In this document: positions 18,347 to 30,463 of the stretch, piece after piece
How the letters are laid out: every line of letters begins with the position of its first letter
Numbering within the stretch: position 1 is the stretch's first letter
Assembly (NCBI RefSeq): GCF_022921095.1
Contig: NZ_CP095053.1
Coordinates: 5,002,501-5,066,500 of the forward strand
Length of the DNA: 64,000 nucleotides
Direction: 5' to 3'
DNA from: Hymenobacter aerilatus
GTDB taxonomy: Bacteria > Bacteroidota > Bacteroidia > Cytophagales > Hymenobacteraceae
The notes under the pieces: model-generated
The model's database searches: none
What the model was told of the DNA's origin: nothing
The model's input: the letters and a program-made list of their open reading frames with translations, nothing else
Position numbers and translations under genes: made by a program

Positions 18347-19603
18347 ATGCCGTCTCCGCCTTCGGCCAAAGAATCTGCGCGCGCTACTGAAGCCGCATCT
18401 GCTCCTGTTCTACATCCTCTTCCTGCCATCAGCGATACTACTGTGCCTGATCTGGTGTGTTTTGCGCACTTGCATTGGGATTTCGTGTGGCAGCGCCCTC
18501 AGCACCTGCTCTCACGATTTGCGCAGCAGGGGCGTGTGTTCTACGTCGAAGATGCCTTTGTGCACCCCGATCAGGTGGAACCGCACCTCGAAATTAAGGA
18601 GCGGCAAAATGGGTTGAAGGTAGTAGTGGCCCATCTGCCCCACGGCCTAGATGAGGCCCACAGCAACCAGATTCAATATGAGTTGCTGGCGCGCTACTTT
18701 GCTGAAAACAGCATCGAGAGCTATATTTTTTGGTACTACACGCCCATGGCGCTCGATAAGTCGCGTCAGTTTAAGCCCGTGCTGACGGTATATGACTGCA
18801 TGGACGAATTGGCCGCATTCAAGTTTGCGCCGCCTGCGCTACGCGAGCGGGAGCAGGAACTTTTTGAAAAGGCCGATCTGGTATTTACGGGCGGCCACAC
18901 GCTCTACGAGGCCAAAAGCCAGCAGCACCGCGACGCTCACGCTTTCCCGAGCAGCATCGACAAAGACCACTTTGGCCAGGCCCGGCAGGAGCTACCCGAG
19001 CCCGCAGATCAGGCCGGTATTGCTCACCCCCGCATCGGTTTCTTTGGGGTAGTAGATGAGCGGCTTGATATTGAGTTGCTTGGCCAACTGGCCGAAGCGC
19101 ACCCTGAGTGGCAATTTGTAATCATTGGCCCAGTAGTGAAAATTGATCCGGCCACCTTGCCACACTTTGCCAATATTCACTACCTAGGTGGTAAAAACTA
19201 TCAGGAACTACCCGCCTACCTACGGGGTTGGGATGTAGCCACGCTGCTCTTCGCCGACAACGAAAGCACCAAGTTCATTTCACCTACCAAAACGCCCGAG
19301 TACTTGGCCGCTGGCCGGCCAGTAGTAAGCACCCCCATTCGTGATGTGGTGCGGCCCTACGGCGACCTGAACCTGGTGCACATTGCCGCTACTGCTAATG
19401 AGTTTGCGCAAGGAATCGAGAAAGCCTTGCAGCAACACCAGGATGCCGATTGGCGCCAGCGCACCGACGACTACCTCAGCACCATTTCTTGGGACCTAAC
19501 CTGGGAGCAAATGGTGAAGCTTATGCAAGACCGCATGGAGCGCAAAACGAACCCGGCCTCGGAAGATTCGGCTTCCAGCCCTACCCCCGACGAGCGTAAA
19601 TAA
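18347..19603 (+). CDS. Glycosyltransferase, GT-B type
   Basis: 418 residues if started at ATG 18347 (PSPPSAKESAR); a more upstream start at 18311 is possible. The sequence HLHWDFVWQRPQHLLSRFA near the N-terminus, IGFFGVVDERLDIELLGQLA in the middle and FISPTKTPEYLAAGRPVVST in the C-terminal donor domain are typical of GT-B enzymes that use nucleotide sugars. It is followed 54 bases later by UDP-galactopyranose mutase, so it may transfer galactofuranose, though this is inferred only from the pairing. Confidence 0.82.
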   Translation: MPSPPSAKESARATEAASAPVLHPLPAISDTTVPDLVCFAHLHWDFVWQRPQHLLSRFAQQGRVFYVEDAFVHPDQVEPHLEIKERQNGLKVVVAHLPHGLDEAHSNQIQYELLARYFAENSIESYIFWYYTPMALDKSRQFKPVLTVYDCMDELAAFKFAPPALREREQELFEKADLVFTGGHTLYEAKSQQHRDAHAFPSSIDKDHFGQARQELPEPADQAGIAHPRIGFFGVVDERLDIELLGQLAEAHPEWQFVIIGPVVKIDPATLPHFANIHYLGGKNYQELPAYLRGWDVATLLFADNESTKFISPTKTPEYLAAGRPVVSTPIRDVVRPYGDLNLVHIAATANEFAQGIEKALQQHQDADWRQRTDDYLSTISWDLTWEQMVKLMQDRMERKTNPASEDSASSPTPDERK

Positions 19604-19657
19604 GCAGTTGCTTTTACACTAAACTTCCTACCATACAACCCAAAACACCCCTCTATT

Positions 19658-20839
19658 ATGTTTGACTATCTCATCGTCGGGGCCGGGTTTGCCGGCAGCG
19701 TGCTGGCCGAGCGGCTAGCCACTCGTTCCAACAAGAAAGTACTCATCATTGATAAGCGTAGCCACATCGGCGGCAACGCCTATGATCATTACAACGAAGA
19801 AGGCATCCTGATTCACAAATACGGGCCGCACATCTTCCACACCAATTCCAAGGACGTATTCGATTATCTGGGCAACTTCACGGAATGGCGCCCCTACGAG
19901 CACCGCGTATTAGCTTCCGTAGACGGGCAGTTTGTACCGATGCCCATTAACTTGGATACCATCAATAAACTGTACGGTCTGAACCTGACTAGCTTTCAGG
20001 TAGAAGAATTTTTTGCTTCGGTGGCCGAGCCGGTAGCTACTATCAAAACCTCAGAGGATGTGGTAGTAAGCAAGGTAGGGCGCGAGCTGTACAATAAGTT
20101 TTTCAAGAACTACACCAACAAGCAGTGGGGCCTCGACCCCTCGCAACTGGATAAGTCGGTGACGAGCCGCGTGCCTACCCGCACCAATCGCGACGACCGG
20201 TACTTCACCGATACCTACCAGGCCATGCCCCTGCACGGCTACACGCGTATGTTTGAAAAGATGTTGGATCACCCCAACATCAAGATCATGCTGAACACGG
20301 ATTATCACGAGGTCATTGACTTCATTCCGTTCAAGGAAATGATTTTCACCGGCCCGGTAGACGAGTATTTCGACTATAAGTTTGGCAAGCTGCCCTACCG
20401 CTCGCTGGAGTTCAAGCACGAGACCTTGAGCAAGGAAAAACATTTGGCCGCGCCCGTAGTGAACTACCCTAACGACAACCTCTACACGCGCATCACCGAG
20501 TTCAAGGCCCTCACCGGCCAAGAGCACCCCAAAACGGCTCTTGTGTATGAGTACCCACAAGCTGAGGGTGACCCATACTACCCCATTCCGATGGCCGAAA
20601 ATGCAGAGCTGTACAACAAGTACAAGAAGCTGGCTGAGGAAACGCCCAACGTGCACTTCGTGGGTCGCTTGGCTACCTACAAGTACTACAACATGGACCA
20701 AGTAGTGGCCCAGGCCCTCACGCTGTACAAGAAGCTGACAGAAAAATCAGACGAGGCAATCAAGAAGCCTGCTATTTCGGGTTCTGCCTCGCTGGTTGAA
20801 AAACTGGTGTCCCGCGACCCGGCTAAGCCGAAAGCGTAA
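19658..20839 (+). CDS. glf: UDP-galactopyranose mutase
   Basis: 393 residues. The FAD-binding Rossmann motif VGAGFAGSVLAERLA is at the N-terminus, followed by IDKRSHIGGNAYDHYNEEGI, IHKYGPHIFHTNSKDVFDYL (landmarks of the family) and later NYPNDNLYTRITEFKALTGQ and FVGRLATYKYYNMDQV. The enzyme converts UDP-galactopyranose to UDP-galactofuranose for surface polysaccharide synthesis. It is the second gene of a two-gene unit with the upstream glycosyltransferase. Confidence 0.95.
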   Translation: MFDYLIVGAGFAGSVLAERLATRSNKKVLIIDKRSHIGGNAYDHYNEEGILIHKYGPHIFHTNSKDVFDYLGNFTEWRPYEHRVLASVDGQFVPMPINLDTINKLYGLNLTSFQVEEFFASVAEPVATIKTSEDVVVSKVGRELYNKFFKNYTNKQWGLDPSQLDKSVTSRVPTRTNRDDRYFTDTYQAMPLHGYTRMFEKMLDHPNIKIMLNTDYHEVIDFIPFKEMIFTGPVDEYFDYKFGKLPYRSLEFKHETLSKEKHLAAPVVNYPNDNLYTRITEFKALTGQEHPKTALVYEYPQAEGDPYYPIPMAENAELYNKYKKLAEETPNVHFVGRLATYKYYNMDQVVAQALTLYKKLTEKSDEAIKKPAISGSASLVEKLVSRDPAKPKA

Positions 20840-20845
20840 GGTAGT

Positions 20846-20922
20846 TTTTGGTTGGTTGTTTTTAGTTTTTGTCAGAAGGCGACAATTGCAAGAGCCAAAA
20901 ACCAAAAACAACCAACCAAAAC
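20846..20922. repeat. TTTTTGGTTGGTTGTTTTT inverted repeat, copy 2
   Basis: TTTTGGTTGGTTGTTTTTAG starting at 20846 is mirrored by the stretch 20895-20922 (CCAAAAACCAAAAACAACC, then AACCAAAAC). It is related to the copy at 15750-15858. It lies just after glf. Confidence 0.6.
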
Positions 20923-20947
20923 AAAGCTGACACCTTTTCAGCAAACT

Positions 20948-20984
20948 AAAACCCCGCACACTCTTTGAAGTGTCGGGGTTTTAG
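20948..20984 (+). terminator. Terminator after glf
   Basis: AAAACCCCG-C-ACACT pairs with AGTGT-CGGGGTTTT (20948-20962 with 20969-20982, one bulged base), loop of six bases, ending in T-run. Confidence 0.8.
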
Positions 20985-21033
20985 CGTTTTGAGGAACAGG
21001 GCCGCGCTCGGTCGGGTTTTACTCGAAAATCTG

Positions 21034-21041
21034 TAAATTTG
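21034..21041 (+). promoter_or_regulatory. -7 promoter box (TAAATTTG) for secA
   Basis: TAAATTTG fits TAnnTTTG and lies 37 bases before the secA ATG. The -33 region is not a good match. Confidence 0.4.
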
Positions 21042-21078
21042 AGGTGCGCCCCGGCGTTTCATTTTCTATACTACCAGC

Positions 21079-24483
<3,405 letters not shown>

Positions 24484-24508
24484 GCTGCTCTACCTACCCA
24501 AAAAGAGA

Positions 24509-24548
24509 CGGTGGCAGTTGGATTTATTCCATCTGCCACTGTTTGTTT
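24509..24548 (+). terminator. Terminator after secA
   Basis: CGGTGGCAGTTGG (24509-24521) pairs with CCATCTGCCACTG (24529-24541) including G-U pairs; the loop is ATTTATT and TTTGTTT follows. Confidence 0.75.
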
Positions 24549-24632
24549 CCGGGAGGGCCAACGCCCCTGCTATTCTTTGCACAGTTATTGAGTATAGCCC
24601 GCTGCTAACCGAATATTAACCTGTTCGCCCTC

Positions 24633-25313
24633 ATGGAAGTGACTACTACGCTTGCGCACCGTATCGACCATACGCTCCTCCGGCCCGACGCCACGCAGGC
24701 AGATATCGATAAGCTTTGCACCGAAGCAGCCCACTATGGGTTCGCCTCTGTTTGTGTGCCTCCCTGTTTTGTGCGCCGCGCTACCGGCAAGCTGGCAGGC
24801 TCAGGGGTGTCTGTCTGCACAGTGGTAGGCTTTCCATTAGGTTATCAGCTCTCTAAAGTGAAGTTCTTTGAGACGCATCAGGCATTGAGCGACGGCGCCA
24901 AGGAAATCGACATGGTAATGAACCTGGCGGCTTTCCATTCGGGACAGTATACAGAAGTAGAAGAGGAAATTGGAGAAATAGCAGAACTTTGCCACCTGCG
25001 CGGTGCCAAGCTAAAAGTCATCATCGAAACCGCTCTGCTCTCCGACGAGGAAATTGTGCTGGCTTGCCAGCTCTGCGCCGAGGCGGAAGTGGATTTTGTG
25101 AAGACTTCTACGGGCTATGCCAACCGAGGGGCTACGGTAGCAGATATTCGGCTGATGCGTCGTCATTTGCCGGGCTCTATCCGTATTAAGGCCTCCGGGG
25201 GCATTCGCACCCGCGCGGCGGCGCTGGCCTTGGTTGCGGCCGGTGCCGACCGTATTGGCTCCTCTAACAGCATTGCCCTGCTGGACCTGCATGATGAAAC
25301 GCCTATTCCGTAA
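24633..25313 (+). CDS. deoC: Deoxyribose-phosphate aldolase
   Basis: 226 residues, a TIM-barrel class I aldolase that splits deoxyribose 5-phosphate into glyceraldehyde 3-phosphate and acetaldehyde. The Schiff-base lysine is K157 (DFVKTSTGYANRGAT), with K186 in IRIKASGGIRT and D93 in KEIDMVMNL. The start IDHTLLRPDATQADID is typical. Its last codons overlap the next gene by about 20 bases. Confidence 0.95.
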   Translation: MEVTTTLAHRIDHTLLRPDATQADIDKLCTEAAHYGFASVCVPPCFVRRATGKLAGSGVSVCTVVGFPLGYQLSKVKFFETHQALSDGAKEIDMVMNLAAFHSGQYTEVEEEIGEIAELCHLRGAKLKVIIETALLSDEEIVLACQLCAEAEVDFVKTSTGYANRGATVADIRLMRRHLPGSIRIKASGGIRTRAAALALVAAGADRIGSSNSIALLDLHDETPIP

Positions 25314-25833
25314 CGTGTTCTTGCTGCCGACTTTGTTTGCAGTGGCGGCCTGTGCCACCAACTCCCCCTCGGGCCCTACTGCCTCCCGGCCCGATACCAC
25401 CCGCCGTACCCCGTCCGAGGACGTAAGTAAATACCGACCCGTATTTGAGGCACCTGTTACTGCTGCGGCTACCACACCAGCCCCGGTACCCAAGAAACCG
25501 GTAGTGCCTACCAACCAAGTGAATGCGCAGATTGAGCAGCGCCTGCGCGACCAGGCGGCCGCCAATCTGAACGTTAAGTATGCTCAGGGCTATCGTATTC
25601 TGGCCTATGCAGGGCTGGAGCGCGACCAGGCTATGGCTGTGCGGCGGGCCATTATCAGTCGCTACCCCGAAGAAACAGACTATCTGACTTTTAAACAGCC
25701 TGTGTACCGGCTGTATATCGGCGACTACCTGACCCGTCTGGAAGCCGAGCAGGCCTTGCTGCGCCTCAAACCATTGGCTCCCAAAGCCGAATTGCAAGTG
25801 GCGCAGGTGCTGCTGAGCAAGGCGGGGCAATAA
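25294..25833 (+). CDS. SPOR-domain lipoprotein (hypothetical)
   Basis: 179 residues from ATG 25294 (another ATG is directly before it). The N-terminus KRLFRNVFLLPTLFAVAACA has a lipobox ending at Cys about residue 20, so it should be lipid-anchored. A Pro/Thr-rich linker (25-75) leads to a C-terminal domain (about 110-179) with RILAYAGLERDQAMAVRRA and YRLYIGDYLTRLEAEQALL, which looks like a peptidoglycan-binding SPOR repeat. It overlaps the end of deoC, so the two are translationally coupled or at least co-transcribed. Confidence 0.75.
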   Translation: MKRLFRNVFLLPTLFAVAACATNSPSGPTASRPDTTRRTPSEDVSKYRPVFEAPVTAAATTPAPVPKKPVVPTNQVNAQIEQRLRDQAAANLNVKYAQGYRILAYAGLERDQAMAVRRAIISRYPEETDYLTFKQPVYRLYIGDYLTRLEAEQALLRLKPLAPKAELQVAQVLLSKAGQ

Positions 25834-25862
25834 GCGGGGTAGGGCAAAGTCAAACTTCGCCC

Positions 25863-25870
25863 TACTTTTG
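25863..25870 (+). promoter_or_regulatory. -7 promoter box (TACTTTTG), 5 bases before the M20 gene
   Basis: TACTTTTG matches TAnnTTTG and is separated from ATG 25876 by TGCCT only, suggesting a nearly leaderless transcript. Confidence 0.5.
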
Positions 25871-25875
25871 TGCCT

Positions 25876-27078
25876 ATGATTCAGCCCGAAAAAATCCAGG
25901 AACTGGCCGCTGCATATGCTGCCGATGTTGTAGCGGTGCGGGAACACCTGCACGCTCACCCCGAGCTTTCATTCCAGGAAACCAACACGGTGGCTTACGT
26001 AGCCGAGCAACTGCGCCAGCTAGGACTAGACCCTCAGCCCGTAGCGGGTACTGGCTTGGTAGCCCTCATCGAAGGCCGCAACCCCGAAAGTCGGGTAGTG
26101 GCCTTGCGGGCTGATATGGACGCCCTACCCATTCAGGAGCAAAACGACGTACCCTACAAATCGACCAACCCCGGCGTGATGCACGCCTGTGGGCACGACG
26201 TGCACACGGCATCACTACTGGGCGCAGCTCGTATTCTGATGCAGGTGCGTGATGAGTTTGAAGGAACCATTAAGCTATTGTTTCAGCCTGGTGAGGAGTT
26301 GCTACCCGGTGGCGCCTCACTGATGATTAAGGATGGCGTACTGGAAAACCCGCGGCCACAGAGTGTGTTGGGACAGCACGTATTTCCGCACTTGCCGGCT
26401 GGCAAAATCGGGCTACGGGCCGGGCGCTACATGGCCAGCACCGATGAGCTTTACCTCACTGTGCGCGGCAAAGGTGGCCACGGCGCCATGCCAGAGCAAA
26501 ACATTGACCCCGTAGTGGTAGCAGCCCATATCATTGTGGCGGCCCAGCAGATTGTAAGTCGGCGCGCTAGTCCCAAGCTACCCTCGGTGCTGTCGTTCGG
26601 GAAGGTAATTGCCAATGGCGCTACCAACGTTATTCCCAATGAGGTATACATTGAAGGCACGTTCCGGACCCTGAACGAGGAGTGGCGCGACGAAGCGCAC
26701 CGGCACCTGCGCACCCTATGCGAAGGCCTAGCGGCCAGCATGGGTGCTAGTTGCGAGCTGGAAATTCGTCGCGGCTACCCCTATCTCGAAAACGAACCCC
26801 GTCTTACAGCCCGTACCCGCCAGGCCGCCGAAGCCTACCTGGGCGCCGACAACGTGGCGGAGTTGGATCAGTGGATGGCCGCCGAAGACTTTGCATATTA
26901 CTCACAGGTATCTGATGCCTGCTTCTACCGCCTCGGTACCCGCGCCGCCGATGGCCGCTACGCCGCCTCCGTACACACGCCTACCTTCGACATTGACAAG
27001 CAGGCCCTGGAGGTAGGGCCCGGCCTGATGGCATGGCTGGCCCTGCACGAATTGGCCGCGCTACCATCGGCTAAATAA
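25876..27078 (+). CDS. M20-family amidohydrolase (N-acyl-amino acid hydrolase type)
   Basis: 400 residues from ATG 25876; the GTG at 25870 is part of the promoter box. Metal-binding residues are visible at C105 and H107 (MHACGHDVHTASLLG) and in the FQPGEELLPGGA segment at about 137-147. VRGKGGHGAMPEQNIDPV marks the dimerisation domain and AEDFAYY the C-terminal metal site. Members cleave N-acetyl, hippuryl or indole-acetyl amino acids; the substrate is not identifiable here. Confidence 0.9.
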   Translation: MIQPEKIQELAAAYAADVVAVREHLHAHPELSFQETNTVAYVAEQLRQLGLDPQPVAGTGLVALIEGRNPESRVVALRADMDALPIQEQNDVPYKSTNPGVMHACGHDVHTASLLGAARILMQVRDEFEGTIKLLFQPGEELLPGGASLMIKDGVLENPRPQSVLGQHVFPHLPAGKIGLRAGRYMASTDELYLTVRGKGGHGAMPEQNIDPVVVAAHIIVAAQQIVSRRASPKLPSVLSFGKVIANGATNVIPNEVYIEGTFRTLNEEWRDEAHRHLRTLCEGLAASMGASCELEIRRGYPYLENEPRLTARTRQAAEAYLGADNVAELDQWMAAEDFAYYSQVSDACFYRLGTRAADGRYAASVHTPTFDIDKQALEVGPGLMAWLALHELAALPSAK

Positions 27079-27104
27079 TTACTGTTGTTATATCTAGTGT
27101 ATTC

Positions 27105-27929
27105 ATGAAAATTGCTACCTGCTTTGTTGGCTTATTGGTAGCGTTGCTGGCAACGGCAACGGTTGCCATTGCGCAGCGCCGGACCGTCAACGATGTGGCC
27201 TTGCTACCGCAGCTACAAGCAGAATATGCCCTACATGGCGATGACTACTTGCTGCTAAACCTACGTGGACTTATCAGCCCTGGGCGTACCGGCAATGGCT
27301 TGGAGCGAACGGGTTTGCAGGTAGGCTATGAGCGATTCTGGAATACCCAGTGGAGTGGGGGAGCTACTGTAGGGTTTAAAGTATCTGAAGACAACCGTTT
27401 CAGTACGGATCTTAATACGTTCTCCCCCAACCTCGCGCCTGAACTATTTGTGCGGCACTGGAACACCATCGGAGGTTTTAATTTTCGACAGCGCTTAGGG
27501 GTTGCATACGCCGTGTATAGTACCCAGATGGTCGATAACCGTGCTTTTACCAGTCTACGCCTCGATGTAGACCGGCCCGTACCGGTAGGGGAAAAGGTAA
27601 CTCTACTGCCGCGCTTGGCCTATGAAGCAACGGCCTACCTCCGTTTTCAGCGAGATGAAGCCACCCAACCAAAAGAGCGGGTTATTGACTTTGGCTACGC
27701 TCGCGCCGAAGTAGGCGTGCGGTTCTCCAACCGCTTCGATATCACACCATGGTTCGGTTATCAAACCGAATACATTTTTGCTTTGCCACAAACGGACGGC
27801 ACGGGCAAAGTGACGATTCCCGGTGGGCGGCTGAATAAAGTGACGCCCGTAGCAGGACTAGATGCACGCTTCACACTGTTTCGAGGCGGTAGTGTATTTG
27901 AAAGGCGCCAATTACCTACTCAGCACTAA
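27105..27929 (+). CDS. Predicted outer membrane beta-barrel protein
   Basis: 274 residues. A cleavable signal peptide (about 1-23, LLVALLATATVAIAQ) precedes alternating amphipathic strands, for example TGLQVGYERFWNTQWSGGATVGF and RAEVGVRFSNRFDITPWFGY described here as two separate strands pairs. The pattern resembles DUF2490-like barrels. No specific function can be given. It starts 26 bases after the M20 gene and may be co-transcribed. Confidence 0.7.
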   Translation: MKIATCFVGLLVALLATATVAIAQRRTVNDVALLPQLQAEYALHGDDYLLLNLRGLISPGRTGNGLERTGLQVGYERFWNTQWSGGATVGFKVSEDNRFSTDLNTFSPNLAPELFVRHWNTIGGFNFRQRLGVAYAVYSTQMVDNRAFTSLRLDVDRPVPVGEKVTLLPRLAYEATAYLRFQRDEATQPKERVIDFGYARAEVGVRFSNRFDITPWFGYQTEYIFALPQTDGTGKVTIPGGRLNKVTPVAGLDARFTLFRGGSVFERRQLPTQH

Positions 27930-28167
27930 GCGCCGTAGTAAGCTTACTGACATTGCGTCATATATTTAATTTCAGCAAAAGTGCCTTCACAAGCAGTATG
28001 AATACTATTGGCTGAAAATATTTCAGATGAATATAGACTATGCTACTCGAAATAAGACAAAAAGTCATATAAATGTCAACTATACAGCCACTGGTACAGA
28101 TTTTATAGAATAGAGGGTAGGAACACGATGTAGTTCTTCTTTAACTCTTAACTTCTACAGTACCAAT

Positions 28168-28620
28168 ATGGCAACTCTGCTTTATAACAACCTGCCTGCC
28201 CGCCGTTCGGCGCGTCCCTTCAACACGGTCTTCAACGAGCTCCTGCGCGAGACGCTGCCTGCTGCCATCGAGCCTGCCACGTCGTTTGTACCTAGCACCG
28301 ATGTACTGGAGTCGAAAGATGGCTACGAGTTAGTGCTGGTGGTGCCCGGCGTAGCCAAAGACAGCCTTAGCCTCGACGTAGAGGAAGGCAAGCTCACGAT
28401 CAAGGGTGAGCGCAAAGCTCCAGTAGCAGCCGAGGGCGACGATACTATTGCCCGCTTCCGCCGGGTAGAAACCAGCTACGGCACCTTTACCCGCAGCTTC
28501 CGCCTACCCGATACGGTGAATGCCAAGGCCATTGTGGCCGATTTGGCCGACGGCTTGCTGCGCGTGCAGCTTCCCTTTGATACCGACAAGGTGACCAAGC
28601 ACCACATTGAGGTGCGCTAG
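28168..28620 (+). CDS. Hsp20/alpha-crystallin-family small heat shock protein
   Basis: 150 residues. The alpha-crystallin domain (about 45-140) includes VPSTDVLESKDGYELVLVVP, VEEGKLTIKGERK and the typical ending FRLPDTVNAKAIVADLADGL. Small heat shock proteins hold unfolding proteins in large oligomers. The upstream 230-base spacer is AT-rich and has no gene; I could not place a heat-shock promoter in it. A terminator follows. Confidence 0.93.
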   Translation: MATLLYNNLPARRSARPFNTVFNELLRETLPAAIEPATSFVPSTDVLESKDGYELVLVVPGVAKDSLSLDVEEGKLTIKGERKAPVAAEGDDTIARFRRVETSYGTFTRSFRLPDTVNAKAIVADLADGLLRVQLPFDTDKVTKHHIEVR

Positions 28621-28634
28621 GTAACCGCTCTACG

Positions 28635-28660
28635 AAAAAGGCTCCGCACGGAGCTTTTTT
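28635..28660 (+). terminator. Terminator after the Hsp20 gene
   Basis: AAAAAGGCTCCG pairs with CGGAGCTTTTTT with one bulged G; short loop and T-run. Confidence 0.8.
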
Positions 28661-28806
28661 CTTTGATATAGTGTTATCTGAATGCAACGCATACCAAGCG
28701 GCCGGGCTCTTCCGTTAGCGAATCGAAACCAGTCGCCGCTCATGGTTTTTTCATTCAGAATTTCTACTTTAAGACTGTTTTCATTTTCCAACCCTCTTTC
28801 TATCCC

Positions 28807-30312
28807 ATGCAAGCAAGACAAATGATGCTCGGCCTCGTAGGCTCCGCTATCCTGGGCGGGGGCGTGGCCGTGGGTGGTTACAAACTGCTGGAGCCCGCCG
28901 CGGGCTCCCAGCAGCAAGTGGTAGCCGCCGACCCCAATGTTCGCTACACCAGTGAGCTGCGTTCTTCCAACTACTCCGTGCCCGAAGGCCTCAACTTCGT
29001 GGCCGCTGCCGCTTCCGTGACGCCCGCCGTGGTGCACGTGATGACGGAATATTCACCGCAAATGAACCAAGACCAGAGCGCGATGGGCATGGACCCCTTC
29101 CTGCGTCAGTTCTTTGGCGAAGATATGCGGGGCTACCGCCAGCAGCGCGGCCCGCAGATGGGCTCGGGCTCCGGGGTTATCATTGCGGCCAACGGCTATA
29201 TCGTCACCAACAACCACGTGATTGAAAAGGCCGACAAGATTGAGGTGGTGATGGACGACAAGCGCAAGTTTAAAGCGAAGCTGGTAGGCGCCGACCCCAA
29301 CACCGATATTGCCGTGCTGAAGGTAGAGGCCGACAACCTGCCCTTCGTGCGCTACGGCAACTCCGACGACGTGAAGATTGGCGAGTGGGTACTGGCCGTA
29401 GGCAACCCGTTTAACCTAAACTCCACCGTAACGGCCGGCATTATCTCTGCCAAAGGCCGTAACATCAACATCCTGCGCCGCGAGGACAACATGGGCATCG
29501 AGTCGTTTTTGCAGACCGACGCTGTCGTAAACCCCGGTAACTCGGGTGGTGCACTGGTGAACCTGAAAGGCGACCTGATCGGTATTAACTCGGCCATTGC
29601 CTCGCACTCAGGGGCGTTTGAAGGCTACTCGTTTGCCGTGCCTAGCTCTATCGTGAGCAAGGTAGTAGACGACTTGCTGAAATACAAAGTAGTGCAGCGT
29701 GCCTTGCTGGGTGTGAATATCCAGGAGGTGAATGCTCAACTGGCTGCCGAGAAGAAGCTGAGCAGCCTGAACGGCGTGTACGTGGCTGGTGCTAATAAAG
29801 GCAGCGCCGCCGCCGCCGCTGGCTTGCAAGAGGGTGACATCATCACCGCCATCAACGGGGTGAATGTAAACACCTCCTCGCAATTGCAGGAGCAAGTAGC
29901 TCGCTTCCGTCCCGGCGATAAGATCAAGGTAAGCTACCTGCGTGGTTCTGACGCTCGTACGGCTACCGCTACCCTGCGTAATGCCACGGGTACTACCGAT
30001 GTAGTGCGTGAGGAAGTGGCCGCTGCTACCGTGAAGTACGAAGGTGCCACCCTGAGCGCCGTATCGCGCCAGGAAGCCAGCAAGCTGGACTTACAAGGTG
30101 GTGTAAAAATTACGGGTATCCGCAGCAGCAATTTCCGCCGCACGGGTATTGCCGATGGCTTTATCATCACGGAGATTGATAAGCACAAAGTATCCAAGCC
30201 GCAAGACGTGCAACGCTACCTCGATGCGGCCAAAGACAGCGAAGGCGTACTGCTGAAAGGCGTGTACCCCGATGGCCGCGAAGCCTACTACCCTATTGGG
30301 CAGGCCGGCTAA
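28807..30312 (+). CDS. Trypsin-like serine protease, DegP/DegQ (HtrA) family
   Basis: 501 residues. An N-terminal membrane anchor or signal (about 6-25) precedes the protease domain with catalytic H137 (TNNHVIEKAD), D167 (NTDIAVLKV) and S246 (NPGNSGGALVN). Two PDZ domains follow: the first about 285-385 (GAAAAGLQEGDIITAINGVN-like region around 335-355), the second about 405-495 with ADGFIITEIDKHKV. HtrA proteases degrade or refold damaged periplasmic proteins. A strong terminator follows. Confidence 0.93.
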   Translation: MQARQMMLGLVGSAILGGGVAVGGYKLLEPAAGSQQQVVAADPNVRYTSELRSSNYSVPEGLNFVAAAASVTPAVVHVMTEYSPQMNQDQSAMGMDPFLRQFFGEDMRGYRQQRGPQMGSGSGVIIAANGYIVTNNHVIEKADKIEVVMDDKRKFKAKLVGADPNTDIAVLKVEADNLPFVRYGNSDDVKIGEWVLAVGNPFNLNSTVTAGIISAKGRNINILRREDNMGIESFLQTDAVVNPGNSGGALVNLKGDLIGINSAIASHSGAFEGYSFAVPSSIVSKVVDDLLKYKVVQRALLGVNIQEVNAQLAAEKKLSSLNGVYVAGANKGSAAAAAGLQEGDIITAINGVNVNTSSQLQEQVARFRPGDKIKVSYLRGSDARTATATLRNATGTTDVVREEVAAATVKYEGATLSAVSRQEASKLDLQGGVKITGIRSSNFRRTGIADGFIITEIDKHKVSKPQDVQRYLDAAKDSEGVLLKGVYPDGREAYYPIGQAG

Positions 30313-30335
30313 AAAGTGTCTTGCTTGTGTAAAGC

Positions 30336-30371
30336 AAAAAGCCCCCAACCGTGTGGTTGGGGGCTTTTTTT
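30336..30371 (+). terminator. Terminator after the HtrA protease gene
   Basis: Perfect 15-base stem (30336-30350 with 30355-30369), loop GTGT, followed by TT. Confidence 0.85.
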
Positions 30372-30463
30372 ATCGAAATGTAGGCTGCGAGAAGTACATG
30401 AGTTTTACAAAGACGTAAAGTGTCCTACTGCAGGATACGAGCAATGTATTTTATACAATGAGC

